A stretch of DNA of 64,000 bases, taken from the NCBI RefSeq assembly GCF_002925845.1, contig NZ_PDNI01000010.1, positions 62,001 through 126,000 of the forward strand, written 5' to 3'. The translations under genes were made by a program, and so were the position numbers. Positions 25,023 to 34,445 of the stretch are shown here, piece by piece. Each line of letters starts with the position of its first letter. Position 1 is the first letter of the stretch. The notes below the pieces were generated by a model. The model saw only the letters and a program-made list of their open reading frames with translations. It ran no database searches and was not told the origin of the DNA. The DNA is from Roseovarius nitratireducens (GTDB lineage: Bacteria > Pseudomonadota > Alphaproteobacteria > Rhodobacterales > Rhodobacteraceae).

Positions 25023-25858
25023 GCCTCGGCCTCGTCCGCCTTGCGCCCGATGTCGTCCACCCGGGCCTGAAGGCTCACCTTGTCCAGCGAGTCGAAAGGC
25101 AGCGCCGCGAAGATCATGATCCGGTTGCGCAGCGCGCCATAGGCGTGCTGGAAGGCGAGCGCCTTTTCCGCCTCGGTTCCCTCGGCCCTGACCGGGTCGG
25201 GGGTGCCCCAATGGGCGGTGACGGGCTGCCCGTCCCAGGCCGGGCACTCCTCGTTCGCGGCCCGGTCACAAACGGTAAAGACGAAATCCATCACCGGGGC
25301 GTCGGGGGCGGTGAACTCGCTGACATTCTTGGCGCGCAGGTCCGCAACATCGTGCCCCTTGGATTTCAGCACTTCCAGCGCGAAGGGATTGAGTTCGGAA
25401 AAGGGCCGCGTTCCGGCGGAATAGGCGTTGAACCGGTCTCCCGCGATCTCGCGCAGGATGGTCTCGGCAAAGATCGAACGGGCAGAGTTGCCCACGCAGA
25501 TGAAGAGCACGTTGTATTTCCTGTCGGCCATGTCCAAGCCTCCTGTCAGGGTTGGGGCGGGGACGCAGATATCGGACCGCCCGCGGCAGCAGTCGTTGAG
25601 CAGGTAATCGAAGGTGCCACGCACCTTAGTCAAGTTGATGGAATATCTGAGCGACGTGGCGTGACGCTCTTGGGTGACCAGCCCGGCGCGCAGCAGCGCA
25701 TTCAGGTAGGCCGAGAGGGTCGAGGGCTTGAGCGTGAGTGCGTCGGCCAACTCGCCCGCCGACACGCGATCAGGATAGCGCCGCATGAGCAGCCGGAAAA
25801 GACCGAGCCGTTGCGGATGTCCGAGCGTGGAAAGGCGGGTGGCGATTTCTTTTTCCAT
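25019..25858 (-). CDS. ArsR-type repressor fused to thioredoxin-type arsenate reductase (ArsR-ArsC)
   Basis: This 279-residue two-domain protein has a winged-helix ArsR domain (residues 1-90) followed by a low-molecular-weight phosphatase-type arsenate reductase (about 110-279). [33 protein letters not shown]. The reductase P-loop is [10 protein letters not shown] (Cys121), and the redox pair Cys197/Cys205 in [11 protein letters not shown] marks the thioredoxin-coupled type. Cys90, Cys91 and Cys98 in the junction ([10 protein letters not shown]) could bind arsenite. I chose the ATG at 25858, which overlaps a palindromic operator. It heads the gapdh-arsJ operon. Confidence 0.9.
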   Translation of the reverse strand: MEKEIATRLSTLGHPQRLGLFRLLMRRYPDRVSAGELADALTLKPSTLSAYLNALLRAGLVTQERHATSLRYSINLTKVRGTFDYLLNDCCRGRSDICVPAPTLTGGLDMADRKYNVLFICVGNSARSIFAETILREIAGDRFNAYSAGTRPFSELNPFALEVLKSKGHDVADLRAKNVSEFTAPDAPVMDFVFTVCDRAANEECPAWDGQPVTAHWGTPDPVRAEGTEAEKALAFQHAYGALRNRIMIFAALPFDSLDKVSLQARVDDIGRKADEAEA

Positions 25859-25881
25859 ATTTCGCGAATATGCAAAATATT
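25856..25881. promoter_or_regulatory. Candidate ArsR operator overlapping the start codon
   Basis: CATATT-TCGCG-AATATG (25856-25872) is a perfect 6-5-6 dyad whose left arm contains the ATG of arsR-arsC. A second dyad, AATAT-GCAAA-ATATT (25867-25881), overlaps it. AT-rich dyads of this size are typical ArsR/SmtB sites, so autorepression is likely. Confidence 0.65.
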
Positions 25882-25944
25882 GGAGGTGCGGCAAGGCCCA
25901 CGGCTTGCTGTCACCAAAACTTCACGAAAGACGCTGAGGCGGCG

Positions 25945-26484
25945 CTAGCGCTCGCGCGCCGCCTCGATCGCCGGGCGGATGGTGTTTTCCAGAACCCGGT
26001 CGGTGATCGGCCCGGCAAAGCGCTGCACGATCTCGCCCTGCCCGTCGATCACGTAGGTCTCGGGCACGCCGTAGACTCCCCACTCGAGCGCCATGCGACC
26101 GGACGCGTCCGCGCCGATACCGGTATAGGGATCGCCCAGCTCTTCGAGGAAGCCCAGCGCGTTGCCGGGCTTGTCCTTGTAGTTGACGCCGTAGACGGGG
26201 ATACCATCGGCGGCGAGCTGCATCAGGTTTGGGTGCTCCACCCGGCAGGGCGCGCACCAGCTTGCCCAGTAGTTGACGAGGCTGACCTCGCCCGCGCGCA
26301 GGTCGGCGTCCCCAAAGCCCGGCTTGTCGCCGAGCGGAGTGGTCTCAACCGCCGGGGCCTGCCGGCCCGCCAGCGCCGAAGGGAGCGCATCTGGATTCTC
26401 GCGATAAAGTCCGATGAACGCCAGCCCCGCGAAGGCAGCAAACACAACCAGCGGCGCAACCATGAGGGGCGAAAGCCTAGCCAT
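25945..26484 (-). CDS. ccmG: Cytochrome c biogenesis thioredoxin CcmG/DsbE
   Basis: This 179-residue membrane-anchored periplasmic thioredoxin reduces apocytochrome c or CcmH before haem ligation. Residues 1-27 form an N-terminal membrane anchor; the active site is WCAPC at 76-80, followed by the DsbE signature VYGVNYKDKPGNALGFL. GVYGVPETYVIDGQG contains the cis-proline. It is the last gene of the ccmABCDG operon and overlaps ccmD by eight bases. Motifs are all intact. Confidence 0.93.
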   Translation of the reverse strand: MARLSPLMVAPLVVFAAFAGLAFIGLYRENPDALPSALAGRQAPAVETTPLGDKPGFGDADLRAGEVSLVNYWASWCAPCRVEHPNLMQLAADGIPVYGVNYKDKPGNALGFLEELGDPYTGIGADASGRMALEWGVYGVPETYVIDGQGEIVQRFAGPITDRVLENTIRPAIEAARER

Positions 26485-26635
26485 CGGATCTTCTCCGCTT
26501 CTCTATTTCTTCCAAAGCCCGCTTGACGCGTGCCGAGCGCCGCAGGCTGGTCCAGACGATCACGGCCAGAAGTGCCAGCGACACCCCGTAGGACGACAAC
26601 ACTGCGCCCGCGTATTTGCCCAGTTCGGGGATCAT
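26477..26635 (-). CDS. ccmD: Haem exporter protein CcmD
   Basis: This 52-residue single-span membrane protein stabilises the CcmABC-CcmE haem-handling complex. It reads MIPELGKYAGAVLSSYGVSL at the start, then a membrane segment LALLAVIVWTSL, then a basic cytoplasmic tail RRSARVKRALEEIEKRRR, the standard CcmD layout. Start (ATG at 26635) overlaps the ccmC stop and its end overlaps ccmG. It is often missed in annotation because of its size. Confidence 0.93.
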   Translation of the reverse strand: MIPELGKYAGAVLSSYGVSLALLAVIVWTSLRRSARVKRALEEIEKRRRSDG

Positions 26636-27372
26636 GCCTGCATCCTTTCACGTGCCTCGAGCGCGCGCGTCCGCCTTGCCCTGATCTCGGTGCGCGTGCG
26701 CACCAGCACAAGCGCGACAAACAGAAGCACAAAGCCCGCCATCGTTACCAGCAGCGGATACCAGAACACGTCGGCCACGTTCTCCTCCTTGTCGAGGCTG
26801 AGCGACGCACCTTGGTGCAGACCCTGATTCCAGAAATTCACCGCATAGCGACTCAAGAGCGCGAAGACAGAGCCAACAAGGCACAGGATCGAGGTGAGGT
26901 CCGCGGCGGTGTCGTCGTTCTCGATCGCCTCCCACAGCGCGATATACCCCAGATAGAACAGGAACAGGATCAAAAAACTCGTGAGCCGCGGGTCCCATGC
27001 CCACCACGTGCCCCACATCGGCTGTCCCCAGAGCGCGCCGGTCGCGAGCGCGATGAGCGTCATCACCATGCCCACCGGGGCGGCGGCGCGCGCGGCGAGC
27101 GCGCTTACATGGTGGCGGCGCACGATCCAGACCAGCGACGTGACCAGCATCATCAGCCACGCGTTGATCGCCATCAGCGCAGCGGGAACATGCAGGTAGA
27201 TGATCTTGACCGTCGAGCCCTGCCGGTAATCCTCGGGTGTGAAGAAGAAGCCCCAGACCAACCCCGCCGCCAGCAGGAGCGCCGCCGACCACGCCACGAA
27301 AGGCAGGACGCGGTCGGTGGTCTCGATGAACTTCTTCGGATTGGCGTATTCCCAAAGGGCATTCAGATTCAT
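26632..27372 (-). CDS. ccmC: Haem exporter/handling protein CcmC
   Basis: This 246-residue inner-membrane protein transfers haem to the chaperone CcmE. The tryptophan-rich haem-handling motif WGTWWAWD is at 120-127, and a conserved histidine lies in LHVPAALM (His61). Six membrane spans are visible. The ATG at 27372 starts MNLNALWEYANPKKF, standard for alphaproteobacteria. It is 16 bases downstream of ccmB and overlaps ccmD. No anomalies. Confidence 0.94.
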   Translation of the reverse strand: MNLNALWEYANPKKFIETTDRVLPFVAWSAALLLAAGLVWGFFFTPEDYRQGSTVKIIYLHVPAALMAINAWLMMLVTSLVWIVRRHHVSALAARAAAPVGMVMTLIALATGALWGQPMWGTWWAWDPRLTSFLILFLFYLGYIALWEAIENDDTAADLTSILCLVGSVFALLSRYAVNFWNQGLHQGASLSLDKEENVADVFWYPLLVTMAGFVLLFVALVLVRTRTEIRARRTRALEARERMQA

Positions 27373-27388
27373 GGGCTGTATCCGTCCG

Positions 27389-28045
27389 TCATCGCAGGTT
27401 GACCTTCAATACCGCAGCGGAGGCGAAAGGCAAAAGCGCGATCGTGCCGCAGGTGATCCCCGCCAGAAGCGCCAGCGGCGTGGTCACGGCGAGCCCCTCG
27501 GCCCCACGCCGCGCCACCTCGGCACCGAATATCAATGTGGGCACGTAGAGCGGCAACACAAGCAGGCTGAGGAGCAATCCGCCGCGTTTCAGCCCCACAG
27601 TGAGCGCCGCGCCAAAGGTGCCGATCACGCTGAGCGCGGGGGTGCCCAGCACCAGCGACAGGACCAGCCAGCCAAAGCCCGGCCCCGGCAGATTGAGCAG
27701 CACGCCCAGCACGGGCGCGGCCAGCACCAGAGGCAGGCCGGTGGTGAGCCAGTGCGCGAAAGCCTTGACCACCACGATCCCCTCCATCGGCAAGGGCGAG
27801 GTGGCCAGCAGATCAAGGCTGCCATCCTCGTGATCGAGGGCGAAGATGCGGTCGAGCGACAGCAGGCAGGCAAGCAGCGCGCCCAGCCACAGCATTCCCG
27901 GCGCGATCCGCGACAGAAGGGCGCTCTGTGGTCCGACGCCGAAGGGCACCAGCACCACGACGATCAGAAAGAACGCCAGCCCGAGGCCAAAGCCGCCGCC
28001 AGCGCGCACCGCGAGCCGCATGTCGCGAGTGAGAAGCGCGATCAC
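27389..28045 (-). CDS. ccmB: Haem exporter permease CcmB
   Basis: This 218-residue six-span membrane protein is the permease-like partner of Ccm[35 protein letters not shown] at the N-terminus and [38 protein letters not shown] are diagnostic. It overlaps ccmA by four bases (ATGA). With CcmA, CcmC and CcmD it loads and releases haem-CcmE for cytochrome c assembly. Confidence 0.93.
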   Translation of the reverse strand: MIALLTRDMRLAVRAGGGFGLGLAFFLIVVVLVPFGVGPQSALLSRIAPGMLWLGALLACLLSLDRIFALDHEDGSLDLLATSPLPMEGIVVVKAFAHWLTTGLPLVLAAPVLGVLLNLPGPGFGWLVLSLVLGTPALSVIGTFGAALTVGLKRGGLLLSLLVLPLYVPTLIFGAEVARRGAEGLAVTTPLALLAGITCGTIALLPFASAAVLKVNLR

Positions 28046-28659
28046 AGGAACACCCCGTCGAAATCCTCCACCGCCAGCGGCGCGGCGCGATAGGGTGCGA
28101 GATCGAGGATGCGCGCCTCCGACAGCCGCAGGTCGATATGCGTGGCGATGAGCGCCGCGCCGCCCGCGGCAAGATGGGCACGCACCGCGCCCGCGAACAT
28201 CGCCACCGCGTCCGTGTCGAGTGACACGGTCGGCTCGTCCAGCAGCCAGACAGACCGCCCGGTGACTAGGAGCCGCGCGAGGCCCAACCGCCGCTTTTGC
28301 CCGGCCGACAGCGCGCCGGCCTGCCGGTTCGTCAGTGGACCAAGGCGAAACGTCTCCAGCGCCCGGGAAATGTCCTTGGTGCCAAAGACCTGCGCCCAGA
28401 AGTGCAGGTTCTCCACCACGGTGAGCGCCGCCTTGATCCCGTCGGCGTGCCCGGCATAGACGAGGCTCTCGGGCGCGGCCTCGACCTCGCCGCCAAGGGC
28501 GGGCTGAAGCCCCGCCACCGTGCGCAAGAGGGTGGTCTTGCCGATGCCGTTGGGTCCGCGCAGGACCAGCGCCTCACCGGGGCCGAGCGCGAGGCTCACC
28601 CCTTCCAGCACCGGCACTCCGCCGCGGGCGACGCCCATATCCGTGACACGTAACACCAT
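28042..28659 (-). CDS. ccmA: Haem exporter ATP-binding protein CcmA
   Basis: This 205-residue ABC ATPase drives release of haem-loaded CcmE. Walker A is [13 protein letters not shown], the signature is [15 protein letters not shown], and Walker B is [12 protein letters not shown]. The short length and the [23 protein letters not shown] block are characteristic of CcmA. It is first in the ccmABCDG operon and lies 57 bases after the Mth938-like gene on the same strand, so it may be read from further upstream. Confidence 0.93.
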   Translation of the reverse strand: MVLRVTDMGVARGGVPVLEGVSLALGPGEALVLRGPNGIGKTTLLRTVAGLQPALGGEVEAAPESLVYAGHADGIKAALTVVENLHFWAQVFGTKDISRALETFRLGPLTNRQAGALSAGQKRRLGLARLLVTGRSVWLLDEPTVSLDTDAVAMFAGAVRAHLAAGGAALIATHIDLRLSEARILDLAPYRAAPLAVEDFDGVFL

Positions 28660-28716
28660 GCGCTCTGCCTAGCCGAAAGCCGCAGGCGCGGAAAGCGCCA
28701 AAGCCTGCGCGCGATG

Positions 28717-29070
28717 TCACACCGGCAGCGCCGCAAGCGCCACCCGGCGACCCTCGGACAGGAGCACGTTGTAGGTGCGGCAGGCGGCGGGCGAATTCAT
28801 CGCCTCGACCCCCAGCCCGGCCTCGTGCAGCCGGTCGCGCAGGTCGGCGGGGGCGTGCGCCGTCTCGGCCCCGGTGCCGATGAACACCACGTCCACCTCA
28901 CCCGCCAGCGCGAGGAGCGGTGCGGGATCGTCAAAGCCCCGCCACCCGCGCGCCGACGCCGCGGTCACCAGCACCGCGCCTTCGATCACCTGCCCGGCCA
29001 CACGGAAAAAGCCGGGACCGTAGCCGTCCACCGGCGTGGCCTCTGCAAAGGTGATCTCGGTCATGCGCAT
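28717..29070 (-). CDS. Mth938-like domain protein
   Basis: This 117-residue protein of the Mth938/DUF498 family has the fold motifs VDGYGPGFFRVAGQVIEGAVLV, DVVFIGTGAE and VEAMNSPAACRTYNVLLSEGRRVALAALP. The eukaryotic relative is a complex I assembly factor; the bacterial role is unsettled. It sits between secDF/TauE-like genes and ccmA, a conserved place in Rhodobacterales. GGAG lies nine bases before the ATG. A second ATG two codons in is possible. Confidence 0.87.
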   Translation of the reverse strand: MRMTEITFAEATPVDGYGPGFFRVAGQVIEGAVLVTAASARGWRGFDDPAPLLALAGEVDVVFIGTGAETAHAPADLRDRLHEAGLGVEAMNSPAACRTYNVLLSEGRRVALAALPV

Positions 29071-29073
29071 GGC

Positions 29074-29841
29074 TCAGGCTCCGTTGCTCCAGATCGGCAG
29101 ACCGCTCAGCACCGCGAGCGCGATCACGGCGTAGGCCACCCAACGGTAGAGCCGCTCGTGGCGCGGGTCAAACAGCGCCTGCCCGATGAGCGAGGTGGTG
29201 ACATAAGGAATTGCCAGTACCAGTGCCAGCGCCACAAGCGCCCAGTCCACCACGCCCTTCGCCAGCAGGTTGGCCACGATCACCACGTCGAGCGCGGCGA
29301 GGAACAGGATGGTGTTGGCGCGCACCGCCTGCGCCACCGATTGCCCGGCGAGGTAAAACAGGATCACCGCCGGCCCGGTCAGCCCCGTCAGCCCGCCGAT
29401 ACCCCCCGCCGCCGCGCCGATACCCGCCAGTTGCGAGCGACTCACCCGCCCCGAAAAGCGCCAGCCCGAGACCAGCGCCGCCAGCGTCACCGTGGCGATC
29501 ACGGCCACGCACCAGCGGATCAGTTCCGGGTCAATCCGGGCCATCAGCCACAGGCCCAAGGGTACCGTCAGCAGCGCAGCGAAGGCCAGCAGCCCCACCT
29601 CGCGCCGATCCGCCTGCCCCCACGCACGCGGCAGGAGCGCCGATGAACTGACGATGCCGGTCAGCATCATCACGCCCACGATCACCTGCGGTGCAAGGAA
29701 TATCCCGGCGACAGGGACAAAGATCAGCGCCGTGCCGAACCCCGAGAAGCCGCGCACGATACCGGCAACCCCGATCGCCAGCATCAGCCAGGGCAACCCC
29801 GGAGTCGCAAGGGCCGCTACGAGGGGATCAGGCATCCACAT
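29074..29841 (-). CDS. TauE/SafE-family membrane transporter
   Basis: This 255-residue membrane protein of the sulfite exporter TauE/SafE family has about eight hydrophobic spans and the family repeats GIVRGFSGFGTALIFVPVAGIFLAPQVIVGVMML and GAAAGGIGGLTGLTGPAVILFYL. Members export sulfite, sulfoacetate or other organosulfonate products, or work in cytochrome-related processes; nothing here shows which. It overlaps the secDF stop, and two start codons (29841, 29835) are possible. Confidence 0.85.
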   Translation of the reverse strand: MWMPDPLVAALATPGLPWLMLAIGVAGIVRGFSGFGTALIFVPVAGIFLAPQVIVGVMMLTGIVSSSALLPRAWGQADRREVGLLAFAALLTVPLGLWLMARIDPELIRWCVAVIATVTLAALVSGWRFSGRVSRSQLAGIGAAAGGIGGLTGLTGPAVILFYLAGQSVAQAVRANTILFLAALDVVIVANLLAKGVVDWALVALALVLAIPYVTTSLIGQALFDPRHERLYRWVAYAVIALAVLSGLPIWSNGA

Positions 29842-32461
29842 TGGCGAATTGCGTGCCGGCGGTGGCATCCGGTTTCGACCAGTCGCGCTTGACCCCCAGC
29901 CACATCAGGATCGTCGAGGCGACGAAGATGGACGAATAGGTGCCCACGACCACGCCCCAGATCATCGCGAAGACAAAGCCCCGGATCACGTCACCGCCGA
30001 GAAAATACAGCGCGAAGAGCGCCAGCAGCGTGGTAACCGAGGTCATCATCGTGCGGCTCAGCGTCTCGTTGATCGAGATGTTGAGCACCTCGCGGAGCGG
30101 CTTTTGCTTGTATTTGCGCAGGTTCTCGCGCACGCGGTCGAACACCACCACAGTGTCGTTGAGCGAGTAGCCGACAATGGTCAATAGCGCCGCGATGATC
30201 GCCAGATCAAACTGGATCTGCAACTCCGAGAACACGCCCACGGTAAGCGCCACGTCGTGCACCAGCGCCAGCACCGCACCAACGGCGAATTGCCACTCGA
30301 AGCGCAGCCAGATGTAGAACAGCACCGCCGCGATGGCGAGCGCCACGGCGATCACCGCCGCCTGGATCAGTTCGCCCGAGACCTTGGGCCCGACGCTCTC
30401 GACGGAGGTGAACTGGATATCGGGCACCTGCGCCCGCAAGGCCTGCTCCACCGCCGAGATCACCTCCGGCGAGACGCTCTCGGTTTCGTCCTGCGCCTGG
30501 ATACGGATCATCGCCACGTTCTCGTCGGGGCCGAAGGTCGGGTCGAACACCTGCGTGATACTCACATCCCCCAGTCCCAGATCGCCCACCGCATCGCGGT
30601 ACTGACCGACGTCCACCAGCTCGGCGCTCTGCGTGCGGATCGTCGTGCCGCCCTTGAAATCAATACCGAAATTCAACCCCTGTATCGCAAAGGAGCCGAG
30701 TGCCACGAGGATCATCATGCCCGAAATACCCAGCCACAGCTTCCACCGGCCAAAGAAGTCGATCGCGGTCTCCTGCGGCACGAGACGCAGCGCGCGACCT
30801 TGCAGGACGGTCTTGGGGCGCTTGCGCTCGAACCACATGATGGCAATCAGTCGGGTCACGAAAATCGCGGTGAAGATCGAGGTGATGATTCCCAACCCCA
30901 ACGTGATGGCAAAGCCCCGTACCGGGCCCGAGCCCATCGCGTAGAGGATCACGGCGGTGATGAAGGTGGTGATGTTGGCGTCCACGATGGCGCTCATCGC
31001 CTTTTCGTAGCCCAGCTCAATCGCCCGGGCGGCGCCCTTGGCGGTCTTCATCTCCTCCTTGATGCGCTCAAAGACCAGCACGTTGGCATCCACCGCCATG
31101 CCGATGGTCAGCACGATGCCCGCGATCCCCGGCAGCGTCAGCGTGGCCCCGATGAGACTCAGCAGACCGAAGATCAGGCCGACGTTGACGATGAGCGCGA
31201 TATTGGCAAACAGCCCGAAAATCCGGTAGGAGGCCAGCATGTAGGCCAGCACCAGCGCGAAGGCCACGATACAGGCGATCTTGCCTGCCTCGATGCTGTC
31301 GGCGCCCAGTTCCGGCCCGACGGTGCGCTCTTCGAGGAATTCGAGGCCCGCAGGCAGCGCGCCTGCGCGCAACAGCACGGCAAGCTGCGTGCTGTCCTCG
31401 ACGGTGAAATTGCCGGTGATGATGCCAGAGCCGCCGGGGATGTGGCTCTGGATCACGGGAGCCGAGATCACCTCGCCATCGAGCACGATGGCAAAGGGAT
31501 TACCAACATTCTCGGCGGTGTACTCGCCGAATTTGCGCGCGCCGGTGGGGTTGAAACGGAAAGAGACAGCCGGCCGCCCGTTCTGGTCGAAATCGGGCTG
31601 AGCATCGACCAGCTCCTCACCGGTGACGACCGGCGCGCGCTCGAGGATGTAGTGGACCCCCTCCTCGTCAATCGCCGGCAGGATCTCGTTGCCCGGGCCT
31701 GGGGTCTCGTCAGGGTTGGAGGTGCGGCTCACCACCGGCTGAAAGGTCAGTTGCGCCGTGGTGCCGATGAGCGCCTTGAGCTCACCCGCCGAGCCGATGC
31801 CCGGCACCTGGATGAGGATGCGATCCGCCCCCTGGCGCATGATCGTTGGCTCGCGGGTACCGGTCTCGTCGATGCGGCGGCGGATGATCTCGAGCGCCTG
31901 ACGCACCGTGCGCTCGTCGGTGGCGCGCTGCTCGGCCTCGCTCAGGCGCACGATGATATCGGCGCCTTCGCTCGCCACCGCGATGTCGGTGGCCCCGGCG
32001 CCGGTCAGGCTGGTGACCGGGCGCGCGAGCCCGCGAACCAGCGCCGCGGCCTCTTCGGCCATCTCCGGCTTCTCGACCATTCGCACACGAAGTTCTGCGT
32101 TTTCAGTGTCTTGCAGGCGGATCGCGCCCACCCGATCACGCTCTTCTCGCAACAGGTCGCGGACCTCGGGCCACATGCCCTCCAGCCGTGCCTTGTAGAC
32201 ATCGCCCACCTGCACCTCGGCCAGCAGATGCGCGCCGCCGCGCAGATCGAGCCCGAGATTGACGAGGCCCGAGGGCAGCCACTCGGGCCAGAGGGCCAAT
32301 TCGTCCTGCAATTCCGAGGGGTTGGCGCCCCGCTCGATGGCGGTGGCGGCGTCGTTATGGGTCTCGACCCGGTCGTAGAATCCATTGGGCAGGGCCAGCA
32401 GCAGCCCGAGCGCGACGATGCCCCAGATCAGGAGGCGTTTCCACAGGTCGATTTGCAGCAT
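29828..32461 (-). CDS. secDF: Fused protein translocase subunit SecDF
   Basis: This 877-residue fusion of SecD and SecF uses the proton gradient to complete protein export through SecYEG. The SecD half has LGLDLRGGAHLLAEV (about 70-85), the large periplasmic P1 domain, and a six-span bundle with GMAVDANVLVFERIKEE. The SecF half begins near GLNFGIDFKGGT and contains GYSLNDTVVVFDRVRENLR. Fusion is common in alphaproteobacteria. It follows yajC in the usual yajC-secDF order with 41 bases between them. Sequence appears complete. Confidence 0.95.
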   Translation of the reverse strand: MLQIDLWKRLLIWGIVALGLLLALPNGFYDRVETHNDAATAIERGANPSELQDELALWPEWLPSGLVNLGLDLRGGAHLLAEVQVGDVYKARLEGMWPEVRDLLREERDRVGAIRLQDTENAELRVRMVEKPEMAEEAAALVRGLARPVTSLTGAGATDIAVASEGADIIVRLSEAEQRATDERTVRQALEIIRRRIDETGTREPTIMRQGADRILIQVPGIGSAGELKALIGTTAQLTFQPVVSRTSNPDETPGPGNEILPAIDEEGVHYILERAPVVTGEELVDAQPDFDQNGRPAVSFRFNPTGARKFGEYTAENVGNPFAIVLDGEVISAPVIQSHIPGGSGIITGNFTVEDSTQLAVLLRAGALPAGLEFLEERTVGPELGADSIEAGKIACIVAFALVLAYMLASYRIFGLFANIALIVNVGLIFGLLSLIGATLTLPGIAGIVLTIGMAVDANVLVFERIKEEMKTAKGAARAIELGYEKAMSAIVDANITTFITAVILYAMGSGPVRGFAITLGLGIITSIFTAIFVTRLIAIMWFERKRPKTVLQGRALRLVPQETAIDFFGRWKLWLGISGMMILVALGSFAIQGLNFGIDFKGGTTIRTQSAELVDVGQYRDAVGDLGLGDVSITQVFDPTFGPDENVAMIRIQAQDETESVSPEVISAVEQALRAQVPDIQFTSVESVGPKVSGELIQAAVIAVALAIAAVLFYIWLRFEWQFAVGAVLALVHDVALTVGVFSELQIQFDLAIIAALLTIVGYSLNDTVVVFDRVRENLRKYKQKPLREVLNISINETLSRTMMTSVTTLLALFALYFLGGDVIRGFVFAMIWGVVVGTYSSIFVASTILMWLGVKRDWSKPDATAGTQFANVDA

Positions 32462-32502
32462 TGTCGAGCCTTTTCAATGGCTTGCATGGTAGGTGGCGGC
32501 CT

Positions 32503-32784
32503 TTAGCCCTCGGCCGGCTCGGTCTTGGACAGCACCTGCGCGATGGTCGAGCGCACGACCCGCACCTTGACGCCCTCTGCAAGCTCCACCTCGATCTCGC
32601 CCTCGTCCTTGACCTTGGCCACCTTGCCGATCAGCCCGCCTTGGGTCACCACTTGGTCGCCACGCCGCAGCGCCTCGACCATCGCCTTGTGTTCCTTGAG
32701 TTTTTTCTGCTGCGGACGGATCAGCAGGAAGTACATGATGACGAAGATCAGAATAAGCGGGACGAATTGCGCGAAGGCTTCCAT
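32503..32784 (-). CDS. yajC: Preprotein translocase subunit YajC
   Basis: This 93-residue single-span inner-membrane protein associates with SecDF. The layout is standard: N-terminal span FVPLILIFVIMYFLLIRPQQKK, then a cytoplasmic beta domain with GDQVVTQGGLIGKVAKV. It is first in the yajC-secDF operon on the minus strand. The region upstream holds three tandem 11-base repeats and the divergent pentapeptide-repeat gene. Confidence 0.94.
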   Translation of the reverse strand: MEAFAQFVPLILIFVIMYFLLIRPQQKKLKEHKAMVEALRRGDQVVTQGGLIGKVAKVKDEGEIEVELAEGVKVRVVRSTIAQVLSKTEPAEG

Positions 32785-32889
32785 GGGGTGCGTTCCTTGT
32801 CTGATGGCAGGGCCCGGCCCCGCGAATTGACGCGGAACCTAAGGTTCGGGCCGCGCATTTGCAAGGCGCGAAAGCCGGGGCTGCACAGC

Positions 32890-32920
32890 GTCGGTATTAC
32901 GTCGGTATTCCGTCGGTGCG
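32890..32920. repeat. Tandem 11-bp repeats between yajC and the pentapeptide gene
   Basis: GTCGGTATTAC (32890-32900), GTCGGTATTCC (32901-32911) and a partial third unit, GTCGGTGCG, stand head to tail in the divergent promoter region. Three evenly spaced copies on about one helical turn look like a cooperative protein-binding array or simple slippage product. Confidence 0.55.
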
Positions 32921-32987
32921 CGCGCGGGCTTGGGCTTTGCGCGTTTCGCGGGTAGGTTGCGGCCATGACCCGCGAAAGGCAGACCCC

Positions 32988-34445
32988 GTGAGCGCGCCCG
33001 AGAAGCCCGATATCCCCGGCTGGTTCGGCCTGCGCCGTCCATGGGTCCTGACCGTCGCGCGCCCGCTCGGCCCACTCCTGTCCGGGGTGGTGATGCTTCT
33101 CTTTGCCTTGGCGGTCGCGGCAGCGGCGGCGATCCTGCTCCACGCGATCTTCGACCTCGGCCTGGGGACGCCGCGCACGGGCTTCGGCACCGGGGCGGTG
33201 ATCGTCGCCCTGCTCGGCGCGCCCTTCGTGATCTGGCGCGCGGTGGTGGCGCAGAAGACCGTGAGCGTTGAGGAACAGGGGCAGATCACGGATCGGATCA
33301 ACACGGCGGTTCAGGGGCTGGGGGCGGAGAAGGAGGTGAACTGGATCGGTCAATCAGTCAACATCTCCGGCGGCGCGGTTAACGGTAACGAAGCGTATTC
33401 GAGAACCGTTATTCGCAGGCCAGGAGAAACCGGTTCACTGGATGATCACGAGACACCAGAAAGCGAAGGTAAGTGGCAGGTCTTCACCGAAACCCAACCT
33501 AACCTCGAAGTGCGGATCGGGGCGATCTACGCGCTGGAGCGGATCGCGCAGGACAGCGACCGCGATCATGTGCAGATCATGGAAATCCTCTGCGCATACG
33601 TGAGGCAGAATGCGCCTGTGACAGAGCAAAAGCCAAAGGTGAGTGCTGACATTCAAACAGCTTTGACGGTCCTGGGGCGACGGTTCGGAAAAGAGAAAAA
33701 ACGGCAGCAATCAGTAAGAGAAACTGAGAGACGGGGAGAATTTCGTCTTGATCTCCGCCATACCTGCTTGAATGGAGCAGAGCTGATTGACCGCAATTTT
33801 GACGATGCTGTTTTTTTCAATTCTACATTTGACGACGCATTTCTGAACGGCGCTCATTTTATGAGGGCTAATCTTAATGGATGTCGGTTTGAGAACACGA
33901 ACGCAGTTGGCACCGATTTTACTGAAGCCGAGTTGCGGCAAGCAAGTTTCGAACACAATCGCTCCACCCAAACGTTACTTGGCGGTTCTGGGGTCCTTGA
34001 TGAGGCCAAATTCATCAACTGTCACTTTGAATTGACAAAGTTCAAAAATTCCCAACTTGTCGGAGCAATTTTTGTTCGAGAAGACGGCAGACGAACTGAC
34101 GCCAATCGTCTTGAATTTTGTAAACCCAAATTGATGTACGCATTGTGGGAGGGAGACGGTTTCTTTTTTGGTCTCGAGGGGCAGTTTGATCAAGGCGCTC
34201 TCACAGGTCTTGGTTTGCGCAATACTTGCCTTCCAAACCGGTGGAATTGTCGTGATAACTTTAGCGAAATGTTCGGTGATGCCAGCGTCACACTGCCCGG
34301 CGGCCATGGACCGGAGCATGGAAGCTGGCCGGACCACTGGCCACGGCATGCGCTTGGACCCGAAGAGTTTAATGAAGAATGGCGCAAGTGGCAGGCCGAT
34401 CCCGAGGGCTATACCCCGCCCGACCCACCGGATACAGCGGGGTAA
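32988..34445 (+). CDS. Pentapeptide-repeat membrane protein with chimeric base composition
   Basis: This 485-residue protein begins at a GTG (VSAPEKPDIPGWFGL). Two membrane spans lie at about 27-50 and 60-82, followed by a conserved cytoplasmic region (VNISGGAVNGNEAYSRT, VRIGAIYALERIAQDS). Then come degenerate pentapeptide repeats of A(D/N)LXX type (about 245-350) and a unique C-terminus. The first part has the usual high GC; the stretch from about 33.6 to 34.3 kb is clearly AT-rich, as if the C-terminal module had been swapped in. The function of this Rhodobacterales family is unknown. The TAA lies in the loop of a GCGGGGT/ACCCCGC hairpin (34437-34452). Confidence 0.8.
   Translation: MSAPEKPDIPGWFGLRRPWVLTVARPLGPLLSGVVMLLFALAVAAAAAILLHAIFDLGLGTPRTGFGTGAVIVALLGAPFVIWRAVVAQKTVSVEEQGQITDRINTAVQGLGAEKEVNWIGQSVNISGGAVNGNEAYSRTVIRRPGETGSLDDHETPESEGKWQVFTETQPNLEVRIGAIYALERIAQDSDRDHVQIMEILCAYVRQNAPVTEQKPKVSADIQTALTVLGRRFGKEKKRQQSVRETERRGEFRLDLRHTCLNGAELIDRNFDDAVFFNSTFDDAFLNGAHFMRANLNGCRFENTNAVGTDFTEAELRQASFEHNRSTQTLLGGSGVLDEAKFINCHFELTKFKNSQLVGAIFVREDGRRTDANRLEFCKPKLMYALWEGDGFFFGLEGQFDQGALTGLGLRNTCLPNRWNCRDNFSEMFGDASVTLPGGHGPEHGSWPDHWPRHALGPEEFNEEWRKWQADPEGYTPPDPPDTAG

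Noticed and set aside
30257-32506. 749-residue plus-strand reading frame opposite secDF
   Set aside because: It is the antisense shadow of secDF, full of His/Gln/Arg repeats with no domain.
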